A DNA stretch of 64,000 nucleotides from Streptomyces sp. TRM68416 (GCF_014596915.1 NZ_JACVWU010000020.1:120285-184284), one strand, 5' to 3'; positions 53,263-61,221 are shown, counted from the stretch's first letter. A program made the numbers and translations. Notes: generated by a model not told the origin, from the sequence alone.

Positions 53263-53487
53263 CTAGGCGGCTTCGTCGAGCTCGGCGAGGACCGGCTGGC
53301 CCTGGTCCGCGAGCTCACGGCGAGGGCACGCGCCCCGGCCCAGGATCGCCTGGATGCGCCGTACGCACGACCCGCAGTCCGTACCCGCCTTGCAGGCGGA
53401 GGCAATCTGGCGAGGGGTGCAGGCACCGTCCGCCGCGTGCTTCTTGACCTGCTGCTCGGTGACGCCGAAGCAACTGCAGACGTACAC
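53263..53487 (-). CDS. bfd: Bfd, bacterioferritin-associated ferredoxin
   Basis: 74 residues. The four [2Fe-2S] cysteines are in VYVCSCFGVTEQQVKKHA and CKAGTDCGSCVRRIQAIL (C-x-C and C-x2-C). Bfd delivers electrons to bacterioferritin to mobilise Fe2+. I chose GTG 53487 because GGGAGG stands six to eight bases before it; GTG 53496 has this sequence abutting the codon. A DmdR/IdeR-type iron box lies upstream. The tail has a few extra residues after the ferredoxin core. Convergent with bfr. Confidence 0.92.
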   Translation of the reverse strand: MYVCSCFGVTEQQVKKHAADGACTPRQIASACKAGTDCGSCVRRIQAILGRGACPRRELADQGQPVLAELDEAA

Positions 53488-53533
53488 GCGGTTCACCTCC
53501 CGCCGGGATTGAAAGGCCGTGCCATCCCGATTG

Positions 53534-53552
53534 ATCGGTGAGGCTAACCTAA
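53534..53552 (-). promoter_or_regulatory. DmdR1/IdeR-type iron box of bfd
   Basis: The minus strand reads TTAGGTTAGCCTCACCGAT, close to the consensus TTAGGTTAGGCTAACCTAA. It lies 47 bases before the bfd start codon. DmdR1 with iron would repress bfd, so iron would be released only when it is scarce. Confidence 0.8.
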
Positions 53553-53585
53553 CCTTACCCGGCATGCAGGAGCCATAAAAGTGGC

Positions 53586-53619
53586 GTGGGGCGCGGATCG
53601 TATGTGATCCGCGCCCCAC
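53586..53619 (-). terminator. Terminator of the DAHP synthase gene
   Basis: GTGGGGCGCGGATC (53586-53599) pairs perfectly with GATCCGCGCCCCAC (53606-53619), 6-base loop. On the minus strand it is followed by CACTTTTAT. It ends the gene whose stop is at 53647. Confidence 0.9.
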
Positions 53620-53646
53620 CGCGCTCTTGCGTAACAGCCGAACCGG

Positions 53647-54999
53647 CTACTGGTCCCTGTACATCTCCGCGACCAGGAAGGCCAGGTCAAGGGACTGGCT
53701 GCGGTTCAGCCGCGGGTCGCAGGCCGTCTCGTAGCGCTGGTGCAGGTCGTCGACGAAGATCTCGTCGCCGCCGCCCACGCACTCGGTGACGTCGTCACCG
53801 GTGAGCTCGACATGGATGCCGCCCGGGTGGGTGCCGAGGCTCTTGTGGACCTCGAAGAAGCCCTTGACCTCGTCGAGCACGTCGTCGAAGCGGCGGGTCT
53901 TGTGGCCGGAGGCCGCCTCGAAGGTGTTGCCGTGCATCGGGTCGGTCACCCAGGCCACCGTGGCACCGGACGCCGTGACCTTCTCGACCAGCTCGGGGAA
54001 CTTGTCGCGGATCTTGTCCGCGCCCATCCGGACGATGAAGGTCAGCCGGCCCGGCTCGCGCTCCGGGTCCAGACGGTCGATGTACTGCAGCGCCTCCTCG
54101 GCCGTCGTCGTCGGGCCGAGCTTGATGCCGATCGGGTTGCGGATCTTCGAGGCGAACTCGATGTGCGCGTGGTCCAGCTGCCGGGTGCGCTCACCGATCC
54201 ACACCATGTGCGCGGAGACGTCGTACAGGCTGCCCGTGCGGGAGTCGACGCGGGTCAGCGCGGTCTCGTAGTCGAGCAGCAGCGCCTCGTGCGAGGAGTA
54301 GAACTCGACCGTCTTGAACTCCTCCGGGTCGGCCCCGCAGGCGTGCATGAAGTTCAGCGCGTTGTCGATCTCGCGGGCGAGCTGCTCGTAGCGCTGGCCG
54401 GACGGGGACGACTTCACGAAGTCCTGGTTCCAGGCGTGCACCTGGCGCAGGTCGGCGTAGCCGCCGGTGGTGAAGGCGCGCACCAGGTTCAGCGTGGAGG
54501 CGGAGGCGTGGTACATCCGCTTCAGCCGCTCGGGGTCCGGGACGCGGGCGGCCTCGGTGAAGTCGAAGCCGTTGACGGAGTCGCCGCGGTAGGTCGGCAG
54601 GGTCACGCCGTCGCGGGTCTCGGTCGGCTTGGAGCGCGGCTTGGAGTACTGACCGGCGATCCGGCCGACCTTCACGACCGGCACGGAGGCGGCGTACGTG
54701 AGGACGGCGCCCATCTGGAGCAAGGTCTTCAACTTGTTGCGGATCTGGTCGGCCGACACCGCGTCGAAGGCCTCGGCGCAGTCGCCGCCCTGGAGAAGGA
54801 ACGCCTCTCCCTTGGCGACGGCCGCCATCCGGGCGCGCAGCTGGTCGCACTCGCCCGCGAAAACGAGCGGCGGATACGACTCGAGGTCCGCGATCACTGC
54901 GCGCAGAGCCTCGGTGTCGGGGTACTCGGGCTGCTGCGCCGCGGGCAGGTCTCGCCAGGTGTTGCCAGCGCTCGCGCTGGTCTTAGCGTTCACGGTCAC
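53647..54999 (-). CDS. aroH: Class II (plant-like) DAHP synthase
   Basis: 450 residues; catalyses the first shikimate step, PEP plus erythrose 4-phosphate. Class II (AroAII) hallmarks: RDLPAAQQPEYPD, LVFAGECDQLRARMA, GEAFLLQGGDCAEAF, VVKVGRIAGQYSKPRS, TLPTYRGDSVNGFDF, and CDPRLNRSQSLDLAFLVAEMY. GTG 54999 has TAATGT seven bases upstream and no Shine-Dalgarno sequence, so a leaderless mRNA is likely. It is divergent from trpL-trpEG, a sensible pairing of the entry and a branch of aromatic synthesis. Confidence 0.96.
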   Translation of the reverse strand: MTVNAKTSASAGNTWRDLPAAQQPEYPDTEALRAVIADLESYPPLVFAGECDQLRARMAAVAKGEAFLLQGGDCAEAFDAVSADQIRNKLKTLLQMGAVLTYAASVPVVKVGRIAGQYSKPRSKPTETRDGVTLPTYRGDSVNGFDFTEAARVPDPERLKRMYHASASTLNLVRAFTTGGYADLRQVHAWNQDFVKSSPSGQRYEQLAREIDNALNFMHACGADPEEFKTVEFYSSHEALLLDYETALTRVDSRTGSLYDVSAHMVWIGERTRQLDHAHIEFASKIRNPIGIKLGPTTTAEEALQYIDRLDPEREPGRLTFIVRMGADKIRDKFPELVEKVTASGATVAWVTDPMHGNTFEAASGHKTRRFDDVLDEVKGFFEVHKSLGTHPGGIHVELTGDDVTECVGGGDEIFVDDLHQRYETACDPRLNRSQSLDLAFLVAEMYRDQ

Positions 55000-55099
55000 G
55001 ACGTCAACATTACGGGCTTGTGTCCGCGGTCCATTCCCTGGCTCACCAAGTGAGACACAGCTCGCTCACCCGGAGTCCCTCATGCGCTAGAGTCGGCGC
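55000..55099. promoter_or_regulatory. Divergent promoter region aroH / trpL
   Basis: Contains the -10-like boxes TAATGT (minus, 55012-55007) for aroH and TAGAGT (plus, 55088-55093) for the trp leader, each six to seven bases from its start codon. A small palindrome TCAC-CAA-GTGA lies at 55043-55053. -35 elements are not clear. Confidence 0.55.
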
Positions 55100-55162
55100 A
55101 TGTTCGCGCACTCGACCCAGATCCAGAACTGGTGGTGGACCGCTTCTCCGGCGGCCCACTGA
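55100..55162 (+). CDS. trpL: trp leader peptide (trpL), three consecutive Trp codons
   Basis: 20 residues, MFAHSTQIQNWWWTASPAAH, then TGA. The TGG TGG TGG run is at 55130-55138. Such a leader lets the ribosome stall when tryptophanyl-tRNA is short, controlling the attenuator downstream. The -10 box TAGAGT lies six bases upstream, so the leader peptide mRNA itself begins at its ATG. No Shine-Dalgarno sequence. Confidence 0.92.
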   Translation: MFAHSTQIQNWWWTASPAAH

Positions 55163-55214
55163 CTGCGCGTACGCAAGACTTCGCGAAGGCCGCCCGAGGG
55201 GCGGCCTTCGGTGT
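55135..55214 (+). promoter_or_regulatory. trp attenuator
   Basis: Stem 1:2 is GTGGACCGC (55135-55143) with GCGGCCCAC (55151-55159, one mismatch), overlapping the third Trp codon. GGCGGCC (55150-55156) can instead pair with GGCCGCC (55188-55194) as antiterminator. The terminator stem is CGAAGGCCGCCC (55184-55195) with GGGCGGCCTTCG (55199-55210) followed by GTGTTTC. Stalling at the Trp codons would favour the antiterminator. Confidence 0.85.
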
Positions 55215-55265
55215 TTCCCGGGGTCCGTTCCTCCCAGTGAACTCTCACGAGAAGGAAACGGACCC

Positions 55266-57146
55266 ATGCAGCTGCTCGACCTGCTCGACGATCCCCGCCC
55301 GTTCGCCCTGTTGCGCCGCCGCACCCCCGGCCGCGACCACGACGTGATCGAGGTGCTGATCGGCGAGGTCACCGCCCACGACCGCCTCGCAGACCTCCCC
55401 GACGAGGGCCTCGCGCTCGTCCCGTTCCGCCAGATCCGCGAGCGCGGCTTCGACGTCCGCGACGACGGCACACCGCTGTCGGTGCTGCTCCCGGAGGAGA
55501 CGTACGAGGTTCCGCTCGCCGATGCCCTGGCGCAGCTCCCGGCCCATGACGTGCGTGTCGAGCGGGGTGGTTTCGACGTCGGTGACGAGGAGTACGGCGA
55601 GATCGTCGGGCGGGTGCTGCGGGAGGAGATCGGGCGGGGCGAGGGCGCCAACTTCGTGATCCGGCGGACGTACGAGGGGGAGATCGCGGGGTTCTCCCGT
55701 AGCGATGCCCTCGCCCTGTTCCGGCGGCTGCTGGACGGCGAGCGGGGCGCGTACTGGACGTTCGTCGTGCACACCGGGGACCGGACGCTGGTCGGGGCCA
55801 GTCCGGAGGTGCACGTCCGGATGTCCGGCGGGACCGTCGTCATGAACCCGATCAGCGGGACGTACCGCTATCCCGCCGAGGGCCCGACCCCCGAGCATCT
55901 GCTCGGCTTCCTCGCCGACGGCAAGGAGATCGAGGAGCTGTCGATGGTCGTCGACGAGGAGCTGAAGATGATGTGCACGGTCGGCGACATGGGCGGAGTC
56001 GTCGTCGGGCCGCGGCTGAAGGAGATGGCCCACCTCGCGCACACCGAGTACGAGCTGCGCGGGAAGTCCTCGCTGGACGTCCGGGAGGTCCTGCGGGAGA
56101 CCCTGTTCGCGGCCACCGTCACCGGCTCCCCCGTGCAGAACGCCTGCCGGGTGATCGAGCGCCACGAGGTGGGCGGGCGCGGCTACTACGCGGGCGCGCT
56201 CGCGCTGCTCGGCCGGGATTCCGGCGGCGCCCAGACCCTCGACTCCCCCATCCTCATCCGCACCGCCGACATCTCCGCCGACGGCCGGCTGCGCGTCCCG
56301 GTCGGCGCGACCCTGGTCCGCGGCTCGGACCCGGCGGGCGAGGTCGCCGAGACCCACGCGAAGGCGGCGGGGGTGCTGGCGGCGCTGGGCGTACGGCCGT
56401 CCCGGCCGCGTGCGGAGGGCAGCCGCCCCCGGCTGGCCGACGACCCGCGCGTGCGGGCCGCACTCGACGGGCGCAGGGCCTCGCTCGCCCCCTTCTGGCT
56501 GCGGATGCAGGAGCGGGCCGGGGAGCTGACCGGGCACGCCCTGGTCGTCGACGGCGAGGACACCTTCACGGCGATGCTCGCGCACGTGCTGCGCTCCGGC
56601 GGTCTTGAGGTGACCGTCCGGCGCTACGACGAGGAGGGGCTGCGGGAGGCGGTCCTGGCGCACGAGGGGCCGCTGGTGCTCGGTCCCGGGCCGGGCGACC
56701 CGTCCGACACCGCCGACCCCAAGATGCGGTTCCTGCGCGCCCTGACCGCCGAGGCCCTCCGCAGCCACCGGCACGGCGTGCTCGGGGTCTGTCTCGGGCA
56801 CGAGCTGATCGCGGCCGAGCTGGGGCTGGACATCGTACGGAAGGAGGTGCCGTACCAGGGGGCGCAGACGGAGATCGACCTGTTCGGGCGGGCCGAGACG
56901 GTCGGCTTCTACAACAGCTTCGTGGCGCGCTGCGACGACGAAGCGGCCGCGGAGCTGGCCGCGCACGGCGTGGAGGTCAGCCGGAGCGCGTCGCACGAGG
57001 TGCACGCGCTGCGCGGGGCGGGGTTCGCGGGGGTGCAGTTCCACCCCGAGTCGGTGCTGACGCTGGACGGCGCCGCGATCGTCCGGGAGCTGGTCGGTCA
57101 GCTGCGCGGCACCAGCACGTTCTCCGAGCGGCGGCCCTCCGTGTAG
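55266..57146 (+). CDS. trpEG: Fused anthranilate synthase TrpEG
   Basis: 626 residues. Residues about 1-400 form the chorismate-binding component I (ANFVIRRTYEGEIAGFSRS, GASPEVHVRMSGG, NPISGTYRYP, DEELKMMCTVGDMGG), and about 435-610 the glutamine amidotransferase (LVLGPGPGDPSDTADP, GVCLGHELIAAELG with the catalytic Cys, VQFHPESV with the His). The short N-terminus and DEELKMM are like the PhzE/TrpEG clade; the LLES feedback motif of TrpE is absent. A Trp-rich leader peptide indicates tryptophan. ATG 55266. Its end overlaps the ldh gene by 49 bases on the opposite strand. Confidence 0.94.
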   Translation: MQLLDLLDDPRPFALLRRRTPGRDHDVIEVLIGEVTAHDRLADLPDEGLALVPFRQIRERGFDVRDDGTPLSVLLPEETYEVPLADALAQLPAHDVRVERGGFDVGDEEYGEIVGRVLREEIGRGEGANFVIRRTYEGEIAGFSRSDALALFRRLLDGERGAYWTFVVHTGDRTLVGASPEVHVRMSGGTVVMNPISGTYRYPAEGPTPEHLLGFLADGKEIEELSMVVDEELKMMCTVGDMGGVVVGPRLKEMAHLAHTEYELRGKSSLDVREVLRETLFAATVTGSPVQNACRVIERHEVGGRGYYAGALALLGRDSGGAQTLDSPILIRTADISADGRLRVPVGATLVRGSDPAGEVAETHAKAAGVLAALGVRPSRPRAEGSRPRLADDPRVRAALDGRRASLAPFWLRMQERAGELTGHALVVDGEDTFTAMLAHVLRSGGLEVTVRRYDEEGLREAVLAHEGPLVLGPGPGDPSDTADPKMRFLRALTAEALRSHRHGVLGVCLGHELIAAELGLDIVRKEVPYQGAQTEIDLFGRAETVGFYNSFVARCDDEAAAELAAHGVEVSRSASHEVHALRGAGFAGVQFHPESVLTLDGAAIVRELVGQLRGTSTFSERRPSV

Positions 57147-58093
57147 TCGAGGACGTTCCGCACCGTGGTGTCGATGATCTGGCCTACGGCGTCCGCGGTG
57201 TAGTACGCCTGGTGGGACGTGACCAGGACGTTGGGGAAGGTGACCAGGCGGGCCAGGGTGTCGTCCTCGACGGCCTCCAGGGACTTGTCGAGGAAGAACA
57301 GGCCCGCCTCCGCCTCGTAGACGTCGAGGCCGACGCCGGTGAAGCGGCCGGCGCGCAGTTCGGTGACGAGGGCCATGGTGTCGATGAGGCCGCCGCGGCT
57401 GGAGTTCACCAGGATCGCGTCGCTCCGCATCGCCCTGAGCGCGGCCGCGTCGATGAGGTGCCGGGTCTCCGGGAGCAGCGGGACGTGCAGGGTGATCAGG
57501 TCGGACTCGGCCAGGAGCTGGTCCTTGGGGACGTACTTCATGCCGAGTTCCACGCAGGCGGGGTTCTCGGCGACGTCCCAGCCGAGCAGTCTCATGCCGA
57601 AGCCGTGGGCGATCCGGGCGAAGGCCTCGCCGATCTTTCCGGTGCCGAGGATGCCCGCGGTGCGGCCGTGCATGTCGCGGCCCATCAGCCCGTCGAGCCG
57701 GAAGTCGAAGTCGCGGGTGCGGGTGGAGGCCCGGACGATACGGCGGTTGACCGCCATGGCGAGGGTCCAGGCGAACTCGGCGACCGAGTACGGCGAGTAG
57801 TACGAGACCCGGGCCACCGTCATGCCGACGCGCTCGGCCACGTCGAGGTCGATGTTGTTGAAGCCGGTGGAGCGCTGGGCGATCATCCGGGTGCCGCCGG
57901 CCGCGAGGATCTGCAGGACGCGCGGGCCGAGGTCGGCGTTGACGCTGGTGGAGACGATCTCGTAGCCGGCCGCGATCGGGGCGGTGTCCTCGTTGAGGAA
58001 GACGTCCAGGCAGCGCACGTCGTGGTGACCGGCGAAGGCCTGCTCGATCAGGGGCTTCTCGTCCGCCTGGACACCGAAGGCGAGGATCTCCAC
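57098..58093 (-). CDS. ldhA: NAD-dependent D-2-hydroxyacid dehydrogenase (D-lactate dehydrogenase-like)
   Basis: 331 residues. The NAD-binding motif is MHGRTAGILGTGKIGEAFARIAHGFG, followed by LITLHVPLLPETRHLIDAAAL, DAILVNSSRGGLIDT, FTGVGLDVYE and TSHQAYYTADA with the catalytic Arg (VNSSRGG), Glu (DVYEAE) and His. The family includes fermentative D-lactate dehydrogenases reducing pyruvate. GTG 58093 with GGGAGC before it. An inverted repeat (58114-58141) and -10-like TATATT lie upstream. Last 49 bases are antisense to the trpEG end. Confidence 0.93.
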   Translation of the reverse strand: MEILAFGVQADEKPLIEQAFAGHHDVRCLDVFLNEDTAPIAAGYEIVSTSVNADLGPRVLQILAAGGTRMIAQRSTGFNNIDLDVAERVGMTVARVSYYSPYSVAEFAWTLAMAVNRRIVRASTRTRDFDFRLDGLMGRDMHGRTAGILGTGKIGEAFARIAHGFGMRLLGWDVAENPACVELGMKYVPKDQLLAESDLITLHVPLLPETRHLIDAAALRAMRSDAILVNSSRGGLIDTMALVTELRAGRFTGVGLDVYEAEAGLFFLDKSLEAVEDDTLARLVTFPNVLVTSHQAYYTADAVGQIIDTTVRNVLDYTEGRRSENVLVPRS

Positions 58094-58113
58094 GGCTGCT
58101 CCCGTTTCATAGG

Positions 58114-58141
58114 GTTATGGGCCGAATATACGGCCCACAAC
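58114..58141. promoter_or_regulatory. Imperfect palindrome upstream of ldh
   Basis: GTTATGGGCCG (58114-58124), AATATA, CGGCCCACAAC (58131-58141): 11-bp arms with one mismatch, around a -10-like TATATT on the minus strand. Candidate operator of the hydroxyacid dehydrogenase; a Rex-type redox site is one possibility, but the match to TTGTG-N8-CACAA is only partial. Confidence 0.5.
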
Positions 58142-58155
58142 CCCCGGGTGCCGTG

Positions 58156-59184
58156 TCAGCCGAAGAACACTCCGACCTCGTCGTAGAGCTTGGGGTCCAC
58201 CGTCTTCAGCTTCCTGGTCGCCTCGGCGATGGGCACGCGCACGATGTCCGTGCCGCGCAGGGCGACCATCTTGCCGAAGTCGCCGTCGTGGACGGCCTCG
58301 ACGGCGTGCAGTCCGAACCGGGTGGCGAGCCAGCGGTCGAAGGCGCTGGGCGTGCCGCCCCGCTGGACGTGGCCGAGCACGGTCGTACGGGACTCCTTGC
58401 CCGTGCGCTTCTCGATCTCCTTGGCCAGCCACTCCCCCACGCCGGACAGCCGCACATGCCCGAAGGAGTCCAGCGACTCGTCCTTGAGCACCATGTCGCC
58501 GTCCCTCGGCATGGCACCCTCGGCGACGACCACGATCGGCGCGTACGAGGCCTTGAAGCGGGAGGTCACCCAGGCGCACACCTGCTCGGTGTCGAAGCGC
58601 TGCTCGGGGATGAGGATGACGTTGGCGCCGCCCGCGAGTCCGGAGTGGATGGCGATCCAGCCGGCGTGACGGCCCATCACCTCCACGACCAGGACGCGCA
58701 TATGGGACTCGGCGGTGGTGTGCAGCCGGTCGATGGCCTCCGTGGCGATGCCCACGGCGGTGTCGAAGCCGAAGGTGTAGTCGGTGGCGGAGAGGTCGTT
58801 GTCGATCGTCTTCGGTACGCCGACGCAGGGCACCCCGTAGTCCTGCGACAGTTGTGCGGCCACGCCCAGTGTGTCCTCGCCGCCGATCGTGATGAGGGCG
58901 CCCACCTCCTGCTTGGCGAGGGTCTCCTTGATGCGGCGGATGCCGTTGTCGTGCTTGAGCGGGTTGGTGCGCGAGGAACCGATGATGGTGCCGCCGCGCG
59001 GCAGGATGCCGCGCACGGCGGGGATGTCGAGACGCACGCTGTCCCCTTCGAGCGGACCGCGCCAGCCGTCCCGGAAGCCGACGAAGTCGTAGCCGTACTC
59101 CTGCACGCCCTTGCGGACGATGGCCCGGATGACGGCGTTGAGCCCGGGGCAGTCGCCGCCTCCGGTCAGTACTCCGACCCGCAT
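58156..59184 (-). CDS. pfkA: 6-phosphofructokinase, PPi-type signature
   Basis: 342 residues. Motifs: VGVLTGGGDCPGLNAVIRAIV, the nucleotide loop GALITIGGEDTLGVAAQL, GVPKTIDNDLSATDYTFGFDTAV with the catalytic TIDND, and GHVQRGGTPSAFDRWLA. The residues that separate donors are Asp in GGEDT (position 104 in E. coli numbering) and Lys in PKTIDND (position 124); both are the PPi-dependent state, ATP enzymes having Gly and Gly. I therefore predict pyrophosphate as donor. ATG 59184 has AAGGGA in front. A CRP-like site stands upstream. Confidence 0.93.
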   Translation of the reverse strand: MRVGVLTGGGDCPGLNAVIRAIVRKGVQEYGYDFVGFRDGWRGPLEGDSVRLDIPAVRGILPRGGTIIGSSRTNPLKHDNGIRRIKETLAKQEVGALITIGGEDTLGVAAQLSQDYGVPCVGVPKTIDNDLSATDYTFGFDTAVGIATEAIDRLHTTAESHMRVLVVEVMGRHAGWIAIHSGLAGGANVILIPEQRFDTEQVCAWVTSRFKASYAPIVVVAEGAMPRDGDMVLKDESLDSFGHVRLSGVGEWLAKEIEKRTGKESRTTVLGHVQRGGTPSAFDRWLATRFGLHAVEAVHDGDFGKMVALRGTDIVRVPIAEATRKLKTVDPKLYDEVGVFFG

Positions 59185-59229
59185 GGAAATATCCCTTCGC
59201 CGCGGTTGCCTGACACGGCTCACGCTAAT

Positions 59230-59245
59230 GGTGATCCAGGTCACA
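59230..59245 (-). promoter_or_regulatory. CRP-like site upstream of pfkA
   Basis: The minus strand reads TGTGACCTGGATCACC, matching TGTGA-N6-TCACA at nine of ten positions, about 45 bases before the pfkA start codon. Streptomyces have a CRP protein with this type of site. Confidence 0.5.
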
Positions 59246-59277
59246 TTGGGATGGGCGGGAAGGGCAATTCCGGTGAA

Positions 59278-59304
59278 ACGTCGGGCTGTTGGTTTACCCG
59301 ACGT
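59278..59304 (-). terminator. Candidate terminator between macR and pfkA
   Basis: ACGTCGGG (59278-59285) and CCCGACGT (59297-59304) form a perfect 8-bp stem 17 bases after the macR stop. There is no U-tract, so an operator is an alternative. Confidence 0.45.
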
Positions 59305-59320
59305 CAAGTCCGAGGGGCGC

Positions 59321-60004
59321 TCACTCCTCGTCGAGGCCGCGCTCTATGGCGTAACGCACCAGCTCGACGCGGTTGTGCAGCTGCAGCTTGCCGAGCGTGT
59401 TCTGGACGTGGTTCTGCACCGTGCGGTGCGAGATGACCAGGCGTTCGGCGATCTGCTTGTAGCTCAGGCCCTTGGCGACCAGCCGCAGCACCTCGGTCTC
59501 CCGGTCGGTGAGGCGCGGGGTGCCCGGCTGGTCGGCGTCCTGCGCGGCGGGCGCGGGCTCGGAGGCGAGGCGGCGGTACTCGCCGAGGACCAGGCCGGCC
59601 AGCCCCGGGGTGAACACCGGGTCGCCCAGCGCCGTACGGCGCACCGCGTCCAGCAGCTCCTCCGTCGAGGCCGACTTCAGCAGATAGCCGGTGGCGCCCG
59701 ACTTCACCGCCTCCAGGACGTCGGCGTGCTCGCCGCTCGCCGACAGGACGAGGACGCGCAGGGCGGGGTTGTGGCCCACGAGTTCCTTGCAGACCTGGAC
59801 GCCCGGCTTGACGGGCAGGTTCAGGTCGAGGACGAGGACGTCGGGGGCGGCGGCCTTGGCGCGGCGCACCGCCTGCTCGCCGTCGCCGGCGGTGGCGACC
59901 ACGTCGAAGCCGTGCTCGGCCAGGTCGCGGGCGACGGCGTCGCGCCACATGGGGTGGTCGTCGACCACCATCACCTTGATCGGGCCGCTCGGTCGCTCGC
60001 TCAT
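59321..60004 (-). CDS. macR: NarL/LuxR-type response regulator (MacR-like)
   Basis: 227 residues. Receiver domain with phosphoacceptor Asp in VLVLDLNLPVKPG, acidic pair in VMVVDDHPMW, and Lys in GYLLKSAS; C-terminal LuxR HTH: LTDRETEVLRLVAKGLSYKQIAERLVISHRTVQNHVQNTLGKL. ATGA overlap with the kinase gene. By position it corresponds, as far as I recall, to MacR of S. coelicolor (SCO2120), which with MacS modulates development and actinorhodin production. Confidence 0.93.
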   Translation of the reverse strand: MSERPSGPIKVMVVDDHPMWRDAVARDLAEHGFDVVATAGDGEQAVRRAKAAAPDVLVLDLNLPVKPGVQVCKELVGHNPALRVLVLSASGEHADVLEAVKSGATGYLLKSASTEELLDAVRRTALGDPVFTPGLAGLVLGEYRRLASEPAPAAQDADQPGTPRLTDRETEVLRLVAKGLSYKQIAERLVISHRTVQNHVQNTLGKLQLHNRVELVRYAIERGLDEE

Positions 60005-61221
60005 CGCATCCCCCGTGACATCTGCTTCGGTACCTTCAGTTCGACTTCGGTGCCCTGCCCGGGCACGGAGATGAGGTCGGCGCTGCCGCCGAGGTCGCGC
60101 AGCCGTCCCCGGATGGAGAGGGCCACCCCGAGCCGTCCCTCGCCCTCGGCCTGCGCGAGCCGCCCCTCGGGGATGCCGGGGCCGTCGTCGCGGACGGTCA
60201 CGATCACCTCGTCGGGCTCGTCCTCCACGAGGATCCACGCGCGCGCGTGCTCCCCGGCGTGCCTGCGGACGTTGTCCAGGGCGGCCCCGACGGCCGCGGC
60301 CAGCTCGCGCGCGGGGGCCGGGGGCAGGAGGACGGGGGCGCCGGGCTCGGCGAGGTTGACCCGCGATCCGGCGTACGGGGCGAGCAGCGCGCGCAGGTCG
60401 AGCGGGCCGTCGGCGTCGTCCGGCTCGTCCGGCTCCTCCACGGCCCGTACGACCGCCCCCTCGGCCACGTCCTCCGACACCCGGGAGACGGGCGTCAGGC
60501 CGCCGGAGACCAGCGTGCGCAGCGCCACCTCCTGCTCGCCGGCCAGCCGGCCCAGCTCGGCCGCCTCACCGCCGATGACGGCGCCGCGCCGCTGGACCAT
60601 GGCGAGGACCTGGAGCACGCTGTCGTGGATGTCCCGGGCCAGCCGCTCGCGCTCGCGGGTGGCGGCCTCGATCTCCAGGGCGCGGGCGAGGGTGCGCTCG
60701 GAGGCGCGGGCGACCTCGACAACGTAGCCGATGGCGATGGAAGCGACCCAGACCAGGATCACGGCGTGGACGGTGTCGCGGGCCGGGGAGCCGCGGTGCA
60801 CCAGGTTGGCGACGGCGACCAGCGTGGAGGCGAAGGCCGCCCAGCGCCAGCCGCCCTTGATGGCGAACGCCAGCACCGAGCCGGCCGTCCATATCGACGG
60901 CAGTGTCGGACTGCCCGTCTCGATGTGTTCGGCCGAGTCGGCGACCCGGGTGAGCAGGATGCCGACCAGCGCGATGGTCAGGTCGGCGGTGAGGAACCGC
61001 TTGGTGCAGGCGGCGGCGCCGGAGACCTTGGGCAGCGTCGCGAACGTCCATACGGTCAGGACGGCGAAGTAGGCGATCGCGACCCAGGGCCGGGCGAACT
61101 CGTCGTAGGCGCTGACGAACAGACCGATCGCGTACAGCAGGGTCAGGACCCGGTATCCCCTGAGCGCACGCCACAGCGGCTGCTCGACCGACATCCTCGT
61201 CACCGTCTCGCGCTTGGCCAC
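60001..61221 (-). CDS. macS: MacS-like sensor histidine kinase
   Basis: 406 residues. Five or so hydrophobic segments in residues 20-175 form the MacS-type membrane sensor domain. The HisKA_3 region ERERLARDIHDSVLQVLAMVQRR carries the phosphorylated His, and the ATPase domain shows AAAVGAALDNVRRHAG (N box), VTVRDDGPGIPEG and LGVALSIRGRL. GTG 61221 follows AGGTGT. It precedes macR with ATGA overlap. The signal is unknown. Confidence 0.92.
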   Translation of the reverse strand: MAKRETVTRMSVEQPLWRALRGYRVLTLLYAIGLFVSAYDEFARPWVAIAYFAVLTVWTFATLPKVSGAAACTKRFLTADLTIALVGILLTRVADSAEHIETGSPTLPSIWTAGSVLAFAIKGGWRWAAFASTLVAVANLVHRGSPARDTVHAVILVWVASIAIGYVVEVARASERTLARALEIEAATRERERLARDIHDSVLQVLAMVQRRGAVIGGEAAELGRLAGEQEVALRTLVSGGLTPVSRVSEDVAEGAVVRAVEEPDEPDDADGPLDLRALLAPYAGSRVNLAEPGAPVLLPPAPARELAAAVGAALDNVRRHAGEHARAWILVEDEPDEVIVTVRDDGPGIPEGRLAQAEGEGRLGVALSIRGRLRDLGGSADLISVPGQGTEVELKVPKQMSRGMR

